From: Jaenimonas drosophilae
Taxonomy: Eukaryota; Euglenozoa; Kinetoplastea; Trypanosomatida; Trypanosomatidae
Direction: 5' to 3'
NCBI GenBank assembly: GCA_030849065.1
Contig: JASAON010001602.1
Location: 17,939 to 81,938 of the forward strand
DNA: 64,000 nucleotides
The notes under the pieces were generated by a model. It was not told the origin of the DNA. It ran no database searches and saw nothing but the letters and a program-made list of their open reading frames with translations. Positions 12,603-21,785 of this stretch are shown piece by piece. Position numbers and translations under genes: made by a program. Each line of letters begins with the position of its first letter. Position 1 is the first letter of the stretch.

Positions 12603-15461
12603 ATGCTCAATCGTGCCATTCGTGATATTCATAACCTCGTTCGCGTACACAAGGTTGTTGGCGATGTTGGCCTCCGCCAGGTCCTCGAGGATAAGCTGCG
12701 ACGGCTAAACGTGCGCGCCGCACTCCCTCCAGTGAATGCCACCACTGCCAAGCGAATGGGAAGTGGAGGTGGTGGGTGGAGCACATCCTCTGCGGCCTCC
12801 ACCTACACCATCGAACCAAACGCACTGTGCCAATTGCTGGAGTGTCTCGCCTACACACAATTCACGTCTGAGGAGGTCACCATGGATGCCATCGCCCTCG
12901 CACAAAAGAGTATTCCAGAGATGAACGCATCGTTCATTGCCAAAACGGTGGCGGCGTGTTGCGCGCTCGGCCAGCACGACGCCTCCATCCCCGTGATTCC
13001 CATGCTCACCTCCGCCATCCACAACGCCACCGATGGTGTGCCTCCTGCTTCACTGGCTAACACCAACAACAACAGTAGTGCCAATGTACGTGATGGAGCA
13101 GATCTGGTGCAGCTTATGGAGGCCCTTCACACGGTGGATGTACGCCAGGAGGAGCTTTGGACCCTCCTTGCCGAGCACTGCGTGCGTTGTTTGCCCCTCC
13201 TCAGCGGGAAGCAGCTTGTGCGTGTGGCGGAGCTCCTCTGCGAGCGCCGCGTTTCACGTGATGGCCGCGACTTCTTCGTGGCGGCGGAGCACCACATCGC
13301 CAACAAGCCCCCACACTTTCTGAATGCGGATCAACTGCAGCGGCTCACCGCCATCTACAGCACTCTGGGCCTTCCTACTGTTGCACTGGCCTCGTCCAGC
13401 TCCGGCCAACTTGTGCGCCGCTTTGATCGTGGGCTGACGGCGATGGCACATGGTGGATCATCATCATCATCGTCATCGGCGATGGCGGCAGAACAACACA
13501 CCGGCGACCTCACAGACTTTCTCCGCACGGCGCTCGGTGCCTTCGCGAGCGCCTCGCCCACTGACCTGCTCGAGCTGCTGCAGGTGTGCGCAACGAAGGA
13601 GTTTGCGCATCCATCATTGGTGGAGGCTGCTGCCAAACGTCTGGAGCAGCTCTACTTTGGCCAAACATCACCATCACCATCATCCACATCCACGGCCGAG
13701 GGACGCAAGCCACTTGCTCGTGGCGCGTGGAGCGCGGCGGATATCAACGCCATCTCGCAAATCCTCGTACAGCTCATGCGTGGCGAGGATGCAGCCCTCT
13801 ACATTGAAGCCGCGCCACTGCTGAGTGCGATGCTCAACGCCATGGCGGAGGATGTGTTGCAGAGCCCTCATCACCACCGCTTGCTCCTCCTTGCGGAGCA
13901 GGCCCTTACCTACTTTCCAAAGACTTCGCAGCCTACGCACCTCTACGAGGCCCTTGTGCATCACTTGCGCATGGCGAGCGATATGAGCTCCAACGAAGGA
14001 CCACGACGCTTGCAACGGCTCGTTACGGTGCTCCTCGCACTCCCTTCACAGGGTGGTCATGCCGTGCTGGAACAACACATGCCTGGGCTGGCCGTTTCAA
14101 TTGCCCACACCCCACGACGTGTGCAGCTCTCCATGGCCGCGCAGCTCTGCCACCTCCCTGCCGCACGCACGGAGCTTCTTCCATCGGTCTTTCGCAGCAT
14201 CGTGGCCAAACGTTTGTGGTTCTCCACCTTGACGCCGATCGAGGCACGCGATCTCATCACCTCCCTCTCACGTAGCCATGCACGCGACCAGGAGGAGCTG
14301 TTGCAGGGCTTGGTGCAGTACCTTCGCAGCCACAAGGCGCAACTTTTGCCCGTTGATATCACCCAACACCTCCACGCTCTTGCTCTTCTTGGTGTGCGCG
14401 AGGTGGAGTTCTTCACGACCATGGCAGAGTCCTTGCTGAACAGTCTGAGCTCAACGCAACAACCCACAACCATTCATGATTTGTGTTTGCTCTTGTACAC
14501 CTTCACCCTCGTTCTCAATGACGTCATTCGTGTTGTGCAGCAGCTCCTCGCACGTACAAAAGTTGCTGTGGGCCAGGCCACACCACGGGATGTGGTGTTG
14601 CTCCTCTACAGCCTCGCGGCGCTTCGCGTGGTGCGCCACGGTGATGTTTCCCAACCATTTTGCCAACGTGCGACTAGCATCTTGGCGGAGTTTTCAGCGG
14701 AGCAGCTGACGAGCATGTGGAGCTCGCTGCGTGCGCTGGGGATGTGCCCCCAGGAGCTGTGGCGCTCGACGGAGGTGTGGCTGCGCGCAGATACCAACCG
14801 GCGTCTTGTGGGCAGCACCTCCTCTTCACCAACAAATTCACCATCAACCACATGGCCACGATTGCGGGATGTGCAGTATGCCTCTCTCGTACACTCCATC
14901 TTGGCGGCACGCCATGCGGAGCTTCAACACAATAGCGCTGCAGCTCGACGCCCAGCGGAGGCTGCAGGTGCTTCGTCGGAACCCATGGAGGAGCAGCTCC
15001 TCTTCGTTCTGCCTCACTATCAGCGCATCGTTGTGGGGTTGTTGGCGGCTATGCATCGCGCACCGCACAAGGAGTGGAGCCGAAGCGATGGCCTGCTGGT
15101 ACACGGCATCATCATCACCTTGAGCGGTTTGAAGGCATCTCTCTCCACCACAGAGTGGGCGGTGCTCTGTGCCACTGCAGAGAAGTGCAGTGAGGTGTTG
15201 TGCCCCAGTCTGCGCGCGGATGAAGATTGCCGCGCAGCTGCCGCAGAGGTGCTCAAGTATCTACGCGAGCTGCATCCACTCCAAGAAACGCCGGCCTCTT
15301 CTTCCACGGCACTGAGCTCGCCAGAAATACAAGCTTGCGTGGTGGCGGCGGAGGAGTGGGGGAAGAGCCCACCTCGACTGGTGGCCGCCGCCGCCGCTGT
15401 GCCTGCCGTTTCGGCAAAGCGGGCACCTTCACGGCGTACGAAGAACAGCAAGAAGCGCTAG
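12603..15461 (+). CDS. Large alpha-helical repeat protein, function unknown
   Basis: A 952-residue protein called from the first ATG at 12603; the frame is open for 17 more codons upstream but without an ATG. Much of it is predicted by eye to be paired amphipathic helices of 30-40 residues with recurring Leu/Ala patterns, as in pentatricopeptide-like, octotricopeptide-like or HEAT-like scaffolds. One example is the segment around 14480-14760 with repeated LLYTF/LLYSL motifs. Ser runs at about 13454-13478 and 13667-13690 are encoded by TCA/CAT-type microsatellite. The C-terminus (about 930-952) is very basic (Arg/Lys/Ser). A mitochondrial RNA-metabolism protein such as those of kinetoplastids is a reasonable guess from the LLYSL-type repeats, but no RAP or other named domain is visible. 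Confidence 0.8.
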   Translation: MLNRAIRDIHNLVRVHKVVGDVGLRQVLEDKLRRLNVRAALPPVNATTAKRMGSGGGGWSTSSAASTYTIEPNALCQLLECLAYTQFTSEEVTMDAIALAQKSIPEMNASFIAKTVAACCALGQHDASIPVIPMLTSAIHNATDGVPPASLANTNNNSSANVRDGADLVQLMEALHTVDVRQEELWTLLAEHCVRCLPLLSGKQLVRVAELLCERRVSRDGRDFFVAAEHHIANKPPHFLNADQLQRLTAIYSTLGLPTVALASSSSGQLVRRFDRGLTAMAHGGSSSSSSSAMAAEQHTGDLTDFLRTALGAFASASPTDLLELLQVCATKEFAHPSLVEAAAKRLEQLYFGQTSPSPSSTSTAEGRKPLARGAWSAADINAISQILVQLMRGEDAALYIEAAPLLSAMLNAMAEDVLQSPHHHRLLLLAEQALTYFPKTSQPTHLYEALVHHLRMASDMSSNEGPRRLQRLVTVLLALPSQGGHAVLEQHMPGLAVSIAHTPRRVQLSMAAQLCHLPAARTELLPSVFRSIVAKRLWFSTLTPIEARDLITSLSRSHARDQEELLQGLVQYLRSHKAQLLPVDITQHLHALALLGVREVEFFTTMAESLLNSLSSTQQPTTIHDLCLLLYTFTLVLNDVIRVVQQLLARTKVAVGQATPRDVVLLLYSLAALRVVRHGDVSQPFCQRATSILAEFSAEQLTSMWSSLRALGMCPQELWRSTEVWLRADTNRRLVGSTSSSPTNSPSTTWPRLRDVQYASLVHSILAARHAELQHNSAAARRPAEAAGASSEPMEEQLLFVLPHYQRIVVGLLAAMHRAPHKEWSRSDGLLVHGIIITLSGLKASLSTTEWAVLCATAEKCSEVLCPSLRADEDCRAAAAEVLKYLRELHPLQETPASSSTALSSPEIQACVVAAEEWGKSPPRLVAAAAAVPAVSAKRAPSRRTKNSKKR

Positions 15462-15580
15462 ACGCTTATATGGTTGGCCATGACGTGCTCTGCCAACACA
15501 CACCCACACACACTTCCTCACAGCCAATGCACATTTTATGCTACGCTTAACGATATGATGTTTGTGACGTCAAGATGACC
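15462..15580. other. Short 3' flank
   Basis: CA-rich 3' flank of the preceding gene; nothing else is seen. Confidence 0.55.
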
Positions 15581-15742
15581 CTCTCCCACACTGACCTACA
15601 CTACCTACCACATGTTGTGTTTCAACGTTTCTCCTTCTTCTTCTTCTTTCTTCTTCTTTTTCTTTGTTCTTCGTTGTGATGGCCACAGGGAGACAAACAT
15701 AGCCGTTGGCCATCTCCCCTCTGCCTACCTCACTCTCTCTCT
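15581..15742 (+). repeat. Tandem duplication, copy 1, carrying a splice-acceptor module
   Basis: About 162 bp: CTCTCCCACACTGACC start, a TTC/CTT pyrimidine tract at 15620-15672 and CCACAG with AG at 15687-15688, then a shared tail ending in CTCACTCTCT. Copy 2 follows at once with few differences. Confidence 0.85.
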
Positions 15743-15907
15743 CTCTCCCACACTGACCTGCACTACCTACCACGTGTTGTGTTGCAACGTTTCTTCTACT
15801 TCTTTCTTCTTCTTCTTTTTCTTTGTTCTTCGTTGTGATGGCCACAGGGACACAAACATAACCGTTGGCCATCTCCCCTCTGCCTACCTCACTCTCTCTC
15901 TCTCCCA
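15743..15907 (+). repeat. Tandem duplication, copy 2, carrying a splice-acceptor module
   Basis: Second copy with its own pyrimidine tract (15786-15832) and CCACAG, AG at 15846-15847. The boundary of a truncated third start (CTCTCTCCCACAC) is seen near 15897-15910. Confidence 0.85.
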
Positions 15908-15984
15908 CACCCCCCCACACACACCACAGGCTCCCTACACAGATACAAATAAGTATTCGTGACAACATCCAAAGGTGCAAGCCG

Positions 15985-16038
15985 TCTTCCTCATTCATCT
16001 TCTCGTACCTCTCTTCCCCTTCCACCTTCCTACCTAAG
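15985..16038 (+). promoter_or_regulatory. Additional predicted trans-splice acceptor for receptor A
   Basis: A third, strong pyrimidine tract ends at AG 16037-16038, only 12 bases before the ATG at 16051, so receptor A has at least three candidate acceptors. Confidence 0.5.
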
Positions 16039-16050
16039 AGTGGGGGCAAC

Positions 16051-19000
16051 ATGACCTCCTCACCACCATTTCTGCAGAGCCCAATGTTGTCTGCCCAGAG
16101 CCCACACCATGAATCATCATCCAATCCTCTTCTGCCCCCCTCACGTCGGGCATCTACGCAGCGACCCCGATCACTGAGCTTGCCGTTTGCCAACCCACTC
16201 ACGCGGCGGCAGAGCCCGCCACACCCACACAGACCCACCGCGAGGCCATCACGATTGCCACAACTCTCCGAGATGTTTCGTCACTCCACCAACGGCGTAC
16301 GCAACCCGCTGACCTCACCCACCACCATGGGCCACAGCTACTTGATGGATTCCGTGGATTGCTCCTCTAAACATCTTCCCTTCCTTATTCGCATGCAGCG
16401 CCAGACACGGCGATGCCGACGTGCAGCAAAGGACCTCTTGCTACAGTTCTACGTTCAGTGGAGGCTTATGTTCCCCTTGATGCTCCTCGTATGCGGCATG
16501 ATCAGCATGATGGTGCTTTTTCAGAAGGTGGATTGGTACCGAAGTGTACGGCGTCATTATCGCACCATTGATTTGGCCTTCATGGTCTCTACAACCGCCC
16601 TCCAGACCGCACCCATCTGCGCAGAAGTGGCCTACTCCTCCATGTCAGCCGGAGCAGCGGAAGGGGTCTTGGATGATCTCACTAATGAAATCATGAAGAA
16701 GTGGCCGGATGTGCGGGATGAGTACATGGTATACGTTCACGAGGCAAAGACCTACCTGAAGGCTGGAGAGTGCCAGCTCGCCATCCTCTCCCTTAACGCC
16801 CTCTTCTCCCACATCACCTCCACCCTCGATGGGGATTCCTCACTCCAGCACTCCAGCGACTTCGCCTACACGTGGGGCCTTGGCCTATCCAAGTTGCGCC
16901 GTGAGAACCTCGCACGTCTGACGGAGGACGCACCCGTAACCTCACGACGCGCACTGGAGGCGGCCAACGCCAACATGTTGTGCTCCCCCGTTGTGCAACA
17001 ATTCGTTTCCCGCATGACGGATGCAGCCCTTGACATGAGTGCCTTTTCCTGTGATGAGGTGGTTGTGCAGACCTTGATGAACCACACACCGGTGCGGCTG
17101 CCCAACTTCTCCACGAAGGACATCGCCATCCACGAGGTGTTCCTCGCCACACACTGGGCGGATGAAATGGGCAAGGCCTTTGATCCCTACTACCAACTCT
17201 CCACCTTCATCCTGCTTGGTGTGGCGATGTTGTTTGCCGCGGTGGGTACCTACACCCTCCTACGCATCTCCTACATGGAGTCCCACTTTCATCGTACCTC
17301 CAACATCATTCAACGTGACTTCATCGTGGCACACGAACGCAAAGGTGTGCAGCTCCAGCCAGACACCTTACGTATGCTGGACTACTACTGCTGGAAAGTG
17401 GGTAGCTTAGAGGCCCCCGACCTCGAGGAGCTCGCCAGGATCTTGGCAGACCCGGCCGGTTTGGCGCAACGGACCACTCTCCACGCCACCCTGCGACGGG
17501 ATCCATCCATCTCGGTCCCTTTTCCTAATACCTCTGCTGGCACCTTTGGGCGTGAGATGAGCATGGCGAGTAGTGCCGGCATGGCTCTGCTCTCCGCCAC
17601 CGTGGATGCTGTGCCATCTCTTGAATCGCCCGCAAATGGAGGTGATGATCAGCTTCATCCCTTGATGCAGCAGGTCTCGGAGCGTCAGACACAGCTGCGT
17701 GCATGTGCGCGTGAGCTCTACGAGCTCGGCGGAGCCACCCAACTTCAGCTCTACATGCACCACACCGCCCACCCCATTGCCCTTCTACGCCCCTTTGTGC
17801 CTGACCACATGATGGGTGTGGCTTCCTTCCAGCTGCCAGACATTGTTGGTCTGGGGCCCTCCGTGACGGCCAAACATGCGAGTTCGGTGCTGCAGGAGGG
17901 CCTTGTGGCCGGTCAGCCCGCTGCGCTCTTGTTTGTTTCATTTCGGCCCTTCAATCGTCCAGATGCGGTGGGCACGGCGGCCCAGCTGTACATGCGTCGT
18001 GCAGATGAAGCAGCGGCAGAGTTCTATGACGAGGAAGAGGGCGGGTGCTGTTGTGGCGGTGGCGGTGGCACCACTGACAACAGCAACAACAACAAACGTA
18101 CCAGCTTCACGCCTGCGGGTGAGGGGTCAGATGCAGCCACCACGGAGGTGGTCGCGGTCAGTGAGGATAGCGGGAGTAGTGCCGGCGGTGTGAAGGCCCT
18201 AAACATCTCTGCCTACGGGCGTTTGCATGGGCGGCTCATTGATGATGCACGATTGAAGTCTGCGCTGCGCATTGACCCAGACAAGAAGAATCCGCTGCTG
18301 CCACAACTCCCCAAAACCTCCACCAAGGCCACCACCGCGACGGAGGACCGCTCCACGGAGGCAGAAAAGAAGGATGAGGATGAGGTGCTGCACTACCCAC
18401 TCTCTCCCCTCGCCGCGAGCCTGAATTTTGTCCTGGAGATGGTCTGGAAGTGGTGTGAGGTGTATGGCGGGGAGGTGGTGCAGATGAGTAGTGATGGCGT
18501 CTTGGTTCAGTACGCCATGGAGGCCAACGGGTGCAAGGTTGATTTCAAGGGTGTCTTGGCAGCCTCCTCCTCGCTACAAAGTGGTGAAGAGGTGCAAGAC
18601 GAGAATGCGCACCACCACAAGACGGTGGACGTGACGGTGCATGGCAAGACGTACCAGCTCTGTGCGGAGGAACGTGCGGCACGTACGGCCCTCTCCATCC
18701 ACGCCTCCCTCGAAGAATTCCTGGACTACAGCGAGAATCATCTTGTGCCACCCGAGTTGTTGCGCTGCCCGATGGTGGTGCTGTACGACGAAGGTTGTGT
18801 GGCTGGACGTCTTCGCTTTCACGTCTCGAAGCACTACTCACTCTTGTCGCGTCAGATTCCGTTGATGTTCCCACTGGAGCAGGTGTGGGAGGAGTACGGT
18901 GCCACGGTAATCATCACCCAAGCCGTGCAGAGCCGCCTGGAGGGTATGTGCCTCTCTCGCCCCATTCACTACGTGGATGTGGAGGACCTCAACTGCTACT

Positions 19001-19593
19001 ACGTACCACGAAGTGGTGCCGAAACAGAACGCTTGCAGCGACGTTGTGCAGAAGAGGCCAATGATTCTATATTCTGCGCGAGTGGCACCGTCTATGATCT
19101 TCATGGCATTCGTGATTTGGATGCTGCCTCGCAAGCCTATGACATCTTCGTGGATGAAGAGGCACGCACACGTGCTCGACGAGATCATTGGCATCTGGTC
19201 TGGGTGTCCTACCAAGATGTACTACAACGCACAGGACGGTCACAGCTGCGAAGGATGTGCAAAGCGGCCGAAGAAGAATCTCGACGCGATTCCTTCTCGA
19301 AGCCAGGTGGCAGTGGAAGTGCCAGTAGCAGCCGCCGGAGTAGTACTTCTGGCTCACCCAGACACAGTGAGATGGATCTGGAGGAACGCAAGGCGGCCAT
19401 CATCAATTCACGCTCCTTGTTGGCGGCGGCAGAGCAGTGCTATCGTGAGTTGTTGTCCTTCGAGGCGGTATACACCGTCAAGCCGACGGAGGCGTACAGC
19501 GTGGAGAAGGTGCGGGAGGAGTTGGTGATGCTGATGGAGGTATTGAAGAAGCCTGGTGAGATTGGTGCCGAGGCGGCTGAACCAAGTACATAA
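16051..19593 (+). CDS. Two-helix membrane receptor with degenerate class III cyclase-like cytosolic domain (paralogue A)
   Basis: A 1180-residue protein from the ATG at 16051; the upstream in-frame extension is non-coding spacer. Order: disordered Ser/Pro/Arg N-terminus (1-110), basic stop-transfer and helix 1 (about 138-157), ectodomain (158-380, with Cys at 190, 241, 311, 334 and NFS/NHT-type sequons), helix 2 (about 383-405), then a long cytosolic part. The juxtamembrane block HERKGVQLQPDTL is shared with paralogue B. At about 620-985 the order of elements matches a class III nucleotide cyclase: ALLFVSFRPF at the strand that normally carries the first metal Asp, YGGEVVQMSSDG at the second, then CVAGRLRF and an EYGATVIITQAVQSRLEG helix. 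The first Asp is missing, so catalysis is doubtful. This is inferred from motif order. Low-complexity inserts (Cys/Gly, Asn, Thr, Lys) interrupt it. Confidence 0.85.
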   Translation: MTSSPPFLQSPMLSAQSPHHESSSNPLLPPSRRASTQRPRSLSLPFANPLTRRQSPPHPHRPTARPSRLPQLSEMFRHSTNGVRNPLTSPTTMGHSYLMDSVDCSSKHLPFLIRMQRQTRRCRRAAKDLLLQFYVQWRLMFPLMLLVCGMISMMVLFQKVDWYRSVRRHYRTIDLAFMVSTTALQTAPICAEVAYSSMSAGAAEGVLDDLTNEIMKKWPDVRDEYMVYVHEAKTYLKAGECQLAILSLNALFSHITSTLDGDSSLQHSSDFAYTWGLGLSKLRRENLARLTEDAPVTSRRALEAANANMLCSPVVQQFVSRMTDAALDMSAFSCDEVVVQTLMNHTPVRLPNFSTKDIAIHEVFLATHWADEMGKAFDPYYQLSTFILLGVAMLFAAVGTYTLLRISYMESHFHRTSNIIQRDFIVAHERKGVQLQPDTLRMLDYYCWKVGSLEAPDLEELARILADPAGLAQRTTLHATLRRDPSISVPFPNTSAGTFGREMSMASSAGMALLSATVDAVPSLESPANGGDDQLHPLMQQVSERQTQLRACARELYELGGATQLQLYMHHTAHPIALLRPFVPDHMMGVASFQLPDIVGLGPSVTAKHASSVLQEGLVAGQPAALLFVSFRPFNRPDAVGTAAQLYMRRADEAAAEFYDEEEGGCCCGGGGGTTDNSNNNKRTSFTPAGEGSDAATTEVVAVSEDSGSSAGGVKALNISAYGRLHGRLIDDARLKSALRIDPDKKNPLLPQLPKTSTKATTATEDRSTEAEKKDEDEVLHYPLSPLAASLNFVLEMVWKWCEVYGGEVVQMSSDGVLVQYAMEANGCKVDFKGVLAASSSLQSGEEVQDENAHHHKTVDVTVHGKTYQLCAEERAARTALSIHASLEEFLDYSENHLVPPELLRCPMVVLYDEGCVAGRLRFHVSKHYSLLSRQIPLMFPLEQVWEEYGATVIITQAVQSRLEGMCLSRPIHYVDVEDLNCYYVPRSGAETERLQRRCAEEANDSIFCASGTVYDLHGIRDLDAASQAYDIFVDEEARTRARRDHWHLVWVSYQDVLQRTGRSQLRRMCKAAEEESRRDSFSKPGGSGSASSSRRSSTSGSPRHSEMDLEERKAAIINSRSLLAAAEQCYRELLSFEAVYTVKPTEAYSVEKVREELVMLMEVLKKPGEIGAEAAEPST

Positions 19594-21556
19594 ACCCAAC
19601 ACCAACATTGGACGAACAACACTTCACGTATGTGCTGTGGGGGGCGGGTTGGACGCAACAATTCCATCATGTGTCTGTGTCTGTGACTGTGCCCGTCGCT
19701 GCAGCACGTGTGTGTAAGACCACACGGTATCGAGACCCCCCGTATGCCTGCCTTGTTCTTGCTTTCGTGCGTACTACCACGTACATATACATATACAAAT
19801 GATTGCCTTTTTGATATATTTTTGTTTTTTTTTTTCGCATGCGGATGGATTATTCTGCGTGGATCGGTGGTGTGTGCTGCTTGAAATGAAATGATCTGCG
19901 TGAGAATGTTTTCATCTCTACTTGTGCCTTGTTTCTTGTAATGGACCCCCACATACGCACCCGAGAGAAGTGACGTGGTCGTGGACGTGTGTGTGTGGCC
20001 CAACCGTTGATGTATGTCTTAACGTTTTTGCTTGGGGGCATGAATTCTTCCCCACTCTATCTTTGACACCACAAGTCTTTTTTTTTTTTTCGTTGTAGTA
20101 CTGCAGACGGACCGGGGTTGCGAGTGGCATGCACAGTGTGATGATGATCTCTAGCGTCCTCACTCTCTTTCTCTTCGAGGTTATGACCATGCCCACAGCC
20201 ACACGCTTCTGGATCTACGAGATAGATGCCAGCGTAGTGCTGATATGCCACAGCTTCTCTCTAATCTACTTACTTCTACTATATCTTTTTGGTGTGTGCT
20301 TGATGAAAATGGATGTTGTTGATGCTGTTGTTGCGTTGTCGTGCATCCATCAGCAACTTTTTTTTTTTTCGTAAAAGAAACACTGACAGCAAAGATGAAG
20401 AAAAGAAGGATGGTAGATGAAGAACGAAGACAGTTTTGTTTCCTCCTCGTTCTCCATCTCACCATCTTCTTGTGTATGAGGTGGAGAAGGACCCTAACCT
20501 GGGGCCACACAACCACCTTCATGTGCCAACATCTTTTTGGCTAAACTCTCTTTTTCTTTGTTGTTATTGTTGTCAGTGTTGCGATATCTTTTTAAAAAAT
20601 TCTGTATTGCTGTCCATGGCTTGATGATGTGCGTTGTTGCCCCAAAACACAATAATAGACGCACCCCCACACACACACACCCAACTACTCTCCTCTTGCC
20701 ATTTCAGTGTTCTGAAAATGAGGACCCATGAATGAACGCCGGGGGGAGTTGTGAAGGCTGCCAACATGAGCTGCACTTCATCTTGGTGTTGTTGTTGTGG
20801 GCTGTCTTTGGTTTTGGCACACATTGTGGGACCTCACCTCATCACCAACATTTCAGTTCTTTTCGTTTTGGAACCCCTTTTCTTTTGTGTAAACCGCATC
20901 TGAGTGTTGTTTTTGTTGTTGCTATCTATGCGTGTTTCTTGATGTATTTTTCTTCTCTTCTTCTTTGTTTTCGTCGTTGGCGATGTGTTTTATGTTTCGA
21001 ACGAAAGGTTCTTTGCAACACGCGCGCTGACGTCTTCTCCCTCTGGCAACAGCGACGATGGAGAGCGATGATGGATGATGGAGATCACCACCACACCTAC
21101 TATTGCTAGTACTAGTACTTGGTAGTATAAGAACTTCCACTAGTACTAGTACTAGTACTACCTATCTCTCCCTCCCCATGACAGTTTGGCTCCCCCTCTC
21201 TTCATTCGTTGTGCATTCATTCATTGCGCTTGGAGCGCGTTCCCTCTCCCCTATCTGCCTCAGAGATGATGATGATGATGATGATGTGATGTGCTGTGCT
21301 GTGCTTATGAATTCTCATGAGCATCAAAAAAAAATGAATGAATGCGTGTTGGTCGCGATGACTGAGACAACTTACCATATGCTACTGTATAATGTGCGGC
21401 GAGGTGTTGTACTTGTGTTCTTCTTCTTCTTCTTTCCTTAGTGAGAAAGTTCGATCTAATCACGGACTTTGTTAGGGTGTTCTCCGCCATCTTTGCTGTG
21501 ACTCATTGGTGGCGGTTTTCATCTTGCTCCACGTCAAACATTGCAGTTGTGTTGTC
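19594..21556. other. Intergenic region between the two receptor genes
   Basis: About 2 kb without a supported gene. It holds many poly-T runs (for example 19829-19838, 20078-20090, 20360-20370), TTG/GTT repeats, a palindromic ACTAGT cluster and an (ATG)n run at 21266-21288. The longest + frame (20732-21109) has no protein-like codon bias. Confidence 0.6.
21105..21162. repeat. ACTAGT palindrome cluster
   Basis: Two arrays of overlapping ACTAGT/AGTACT hexamers (about 21105-21119 and 21139-21162) separated by about 20 bases. Each hexamer is its own reverse complement, so the arrays can pair with themselves and with each other. Confidence 0.8.
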
Positions 21557-21607
21557 GTTGTACTTTTTCAGTTTCTTCTTCTCTTTTTCTTTTAATTGTG
21601 TTTGTGA
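21557..21607 (+). promoter_or_regulatory. Predicted trans-splice acceptor for receptor B
   Basis: TTTCTTCTTCTC-type tract, AG at 21606-21607. A second candidate AG lies at 21694-21695 after another C/T tract. Confidence 0.5.
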
Positions 21608-21785
21608 GTCGGAGTACTGTTATTTTGGAGCGTGCCACCGTTTCGCTCCGAATCATCATCATTCCGACTGCCTACCTCCGCCTTCACTCATACAGCTCAA
21701 GGAGCTCTCCACTCCCTGCTCGTGCGCCAGCTCTGCTGTGTAGCTCTACCATCAACCTCCACGGTGTGCAACACAATATCTACGG

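Noticed and set aside
15570..16238. 222-codon open frame on the - strand
   Set aside because: It is the reverse of the duplicated C/T tracts and gives repeated Glu-Arg strings; no acceptor or domain.
20732..21109. 125-codon + frame between the receptors
   Set aside because: Starts with ATG but has no coding bias, and runs of Leu, Phe and Cys come from T/G-rich DNA.
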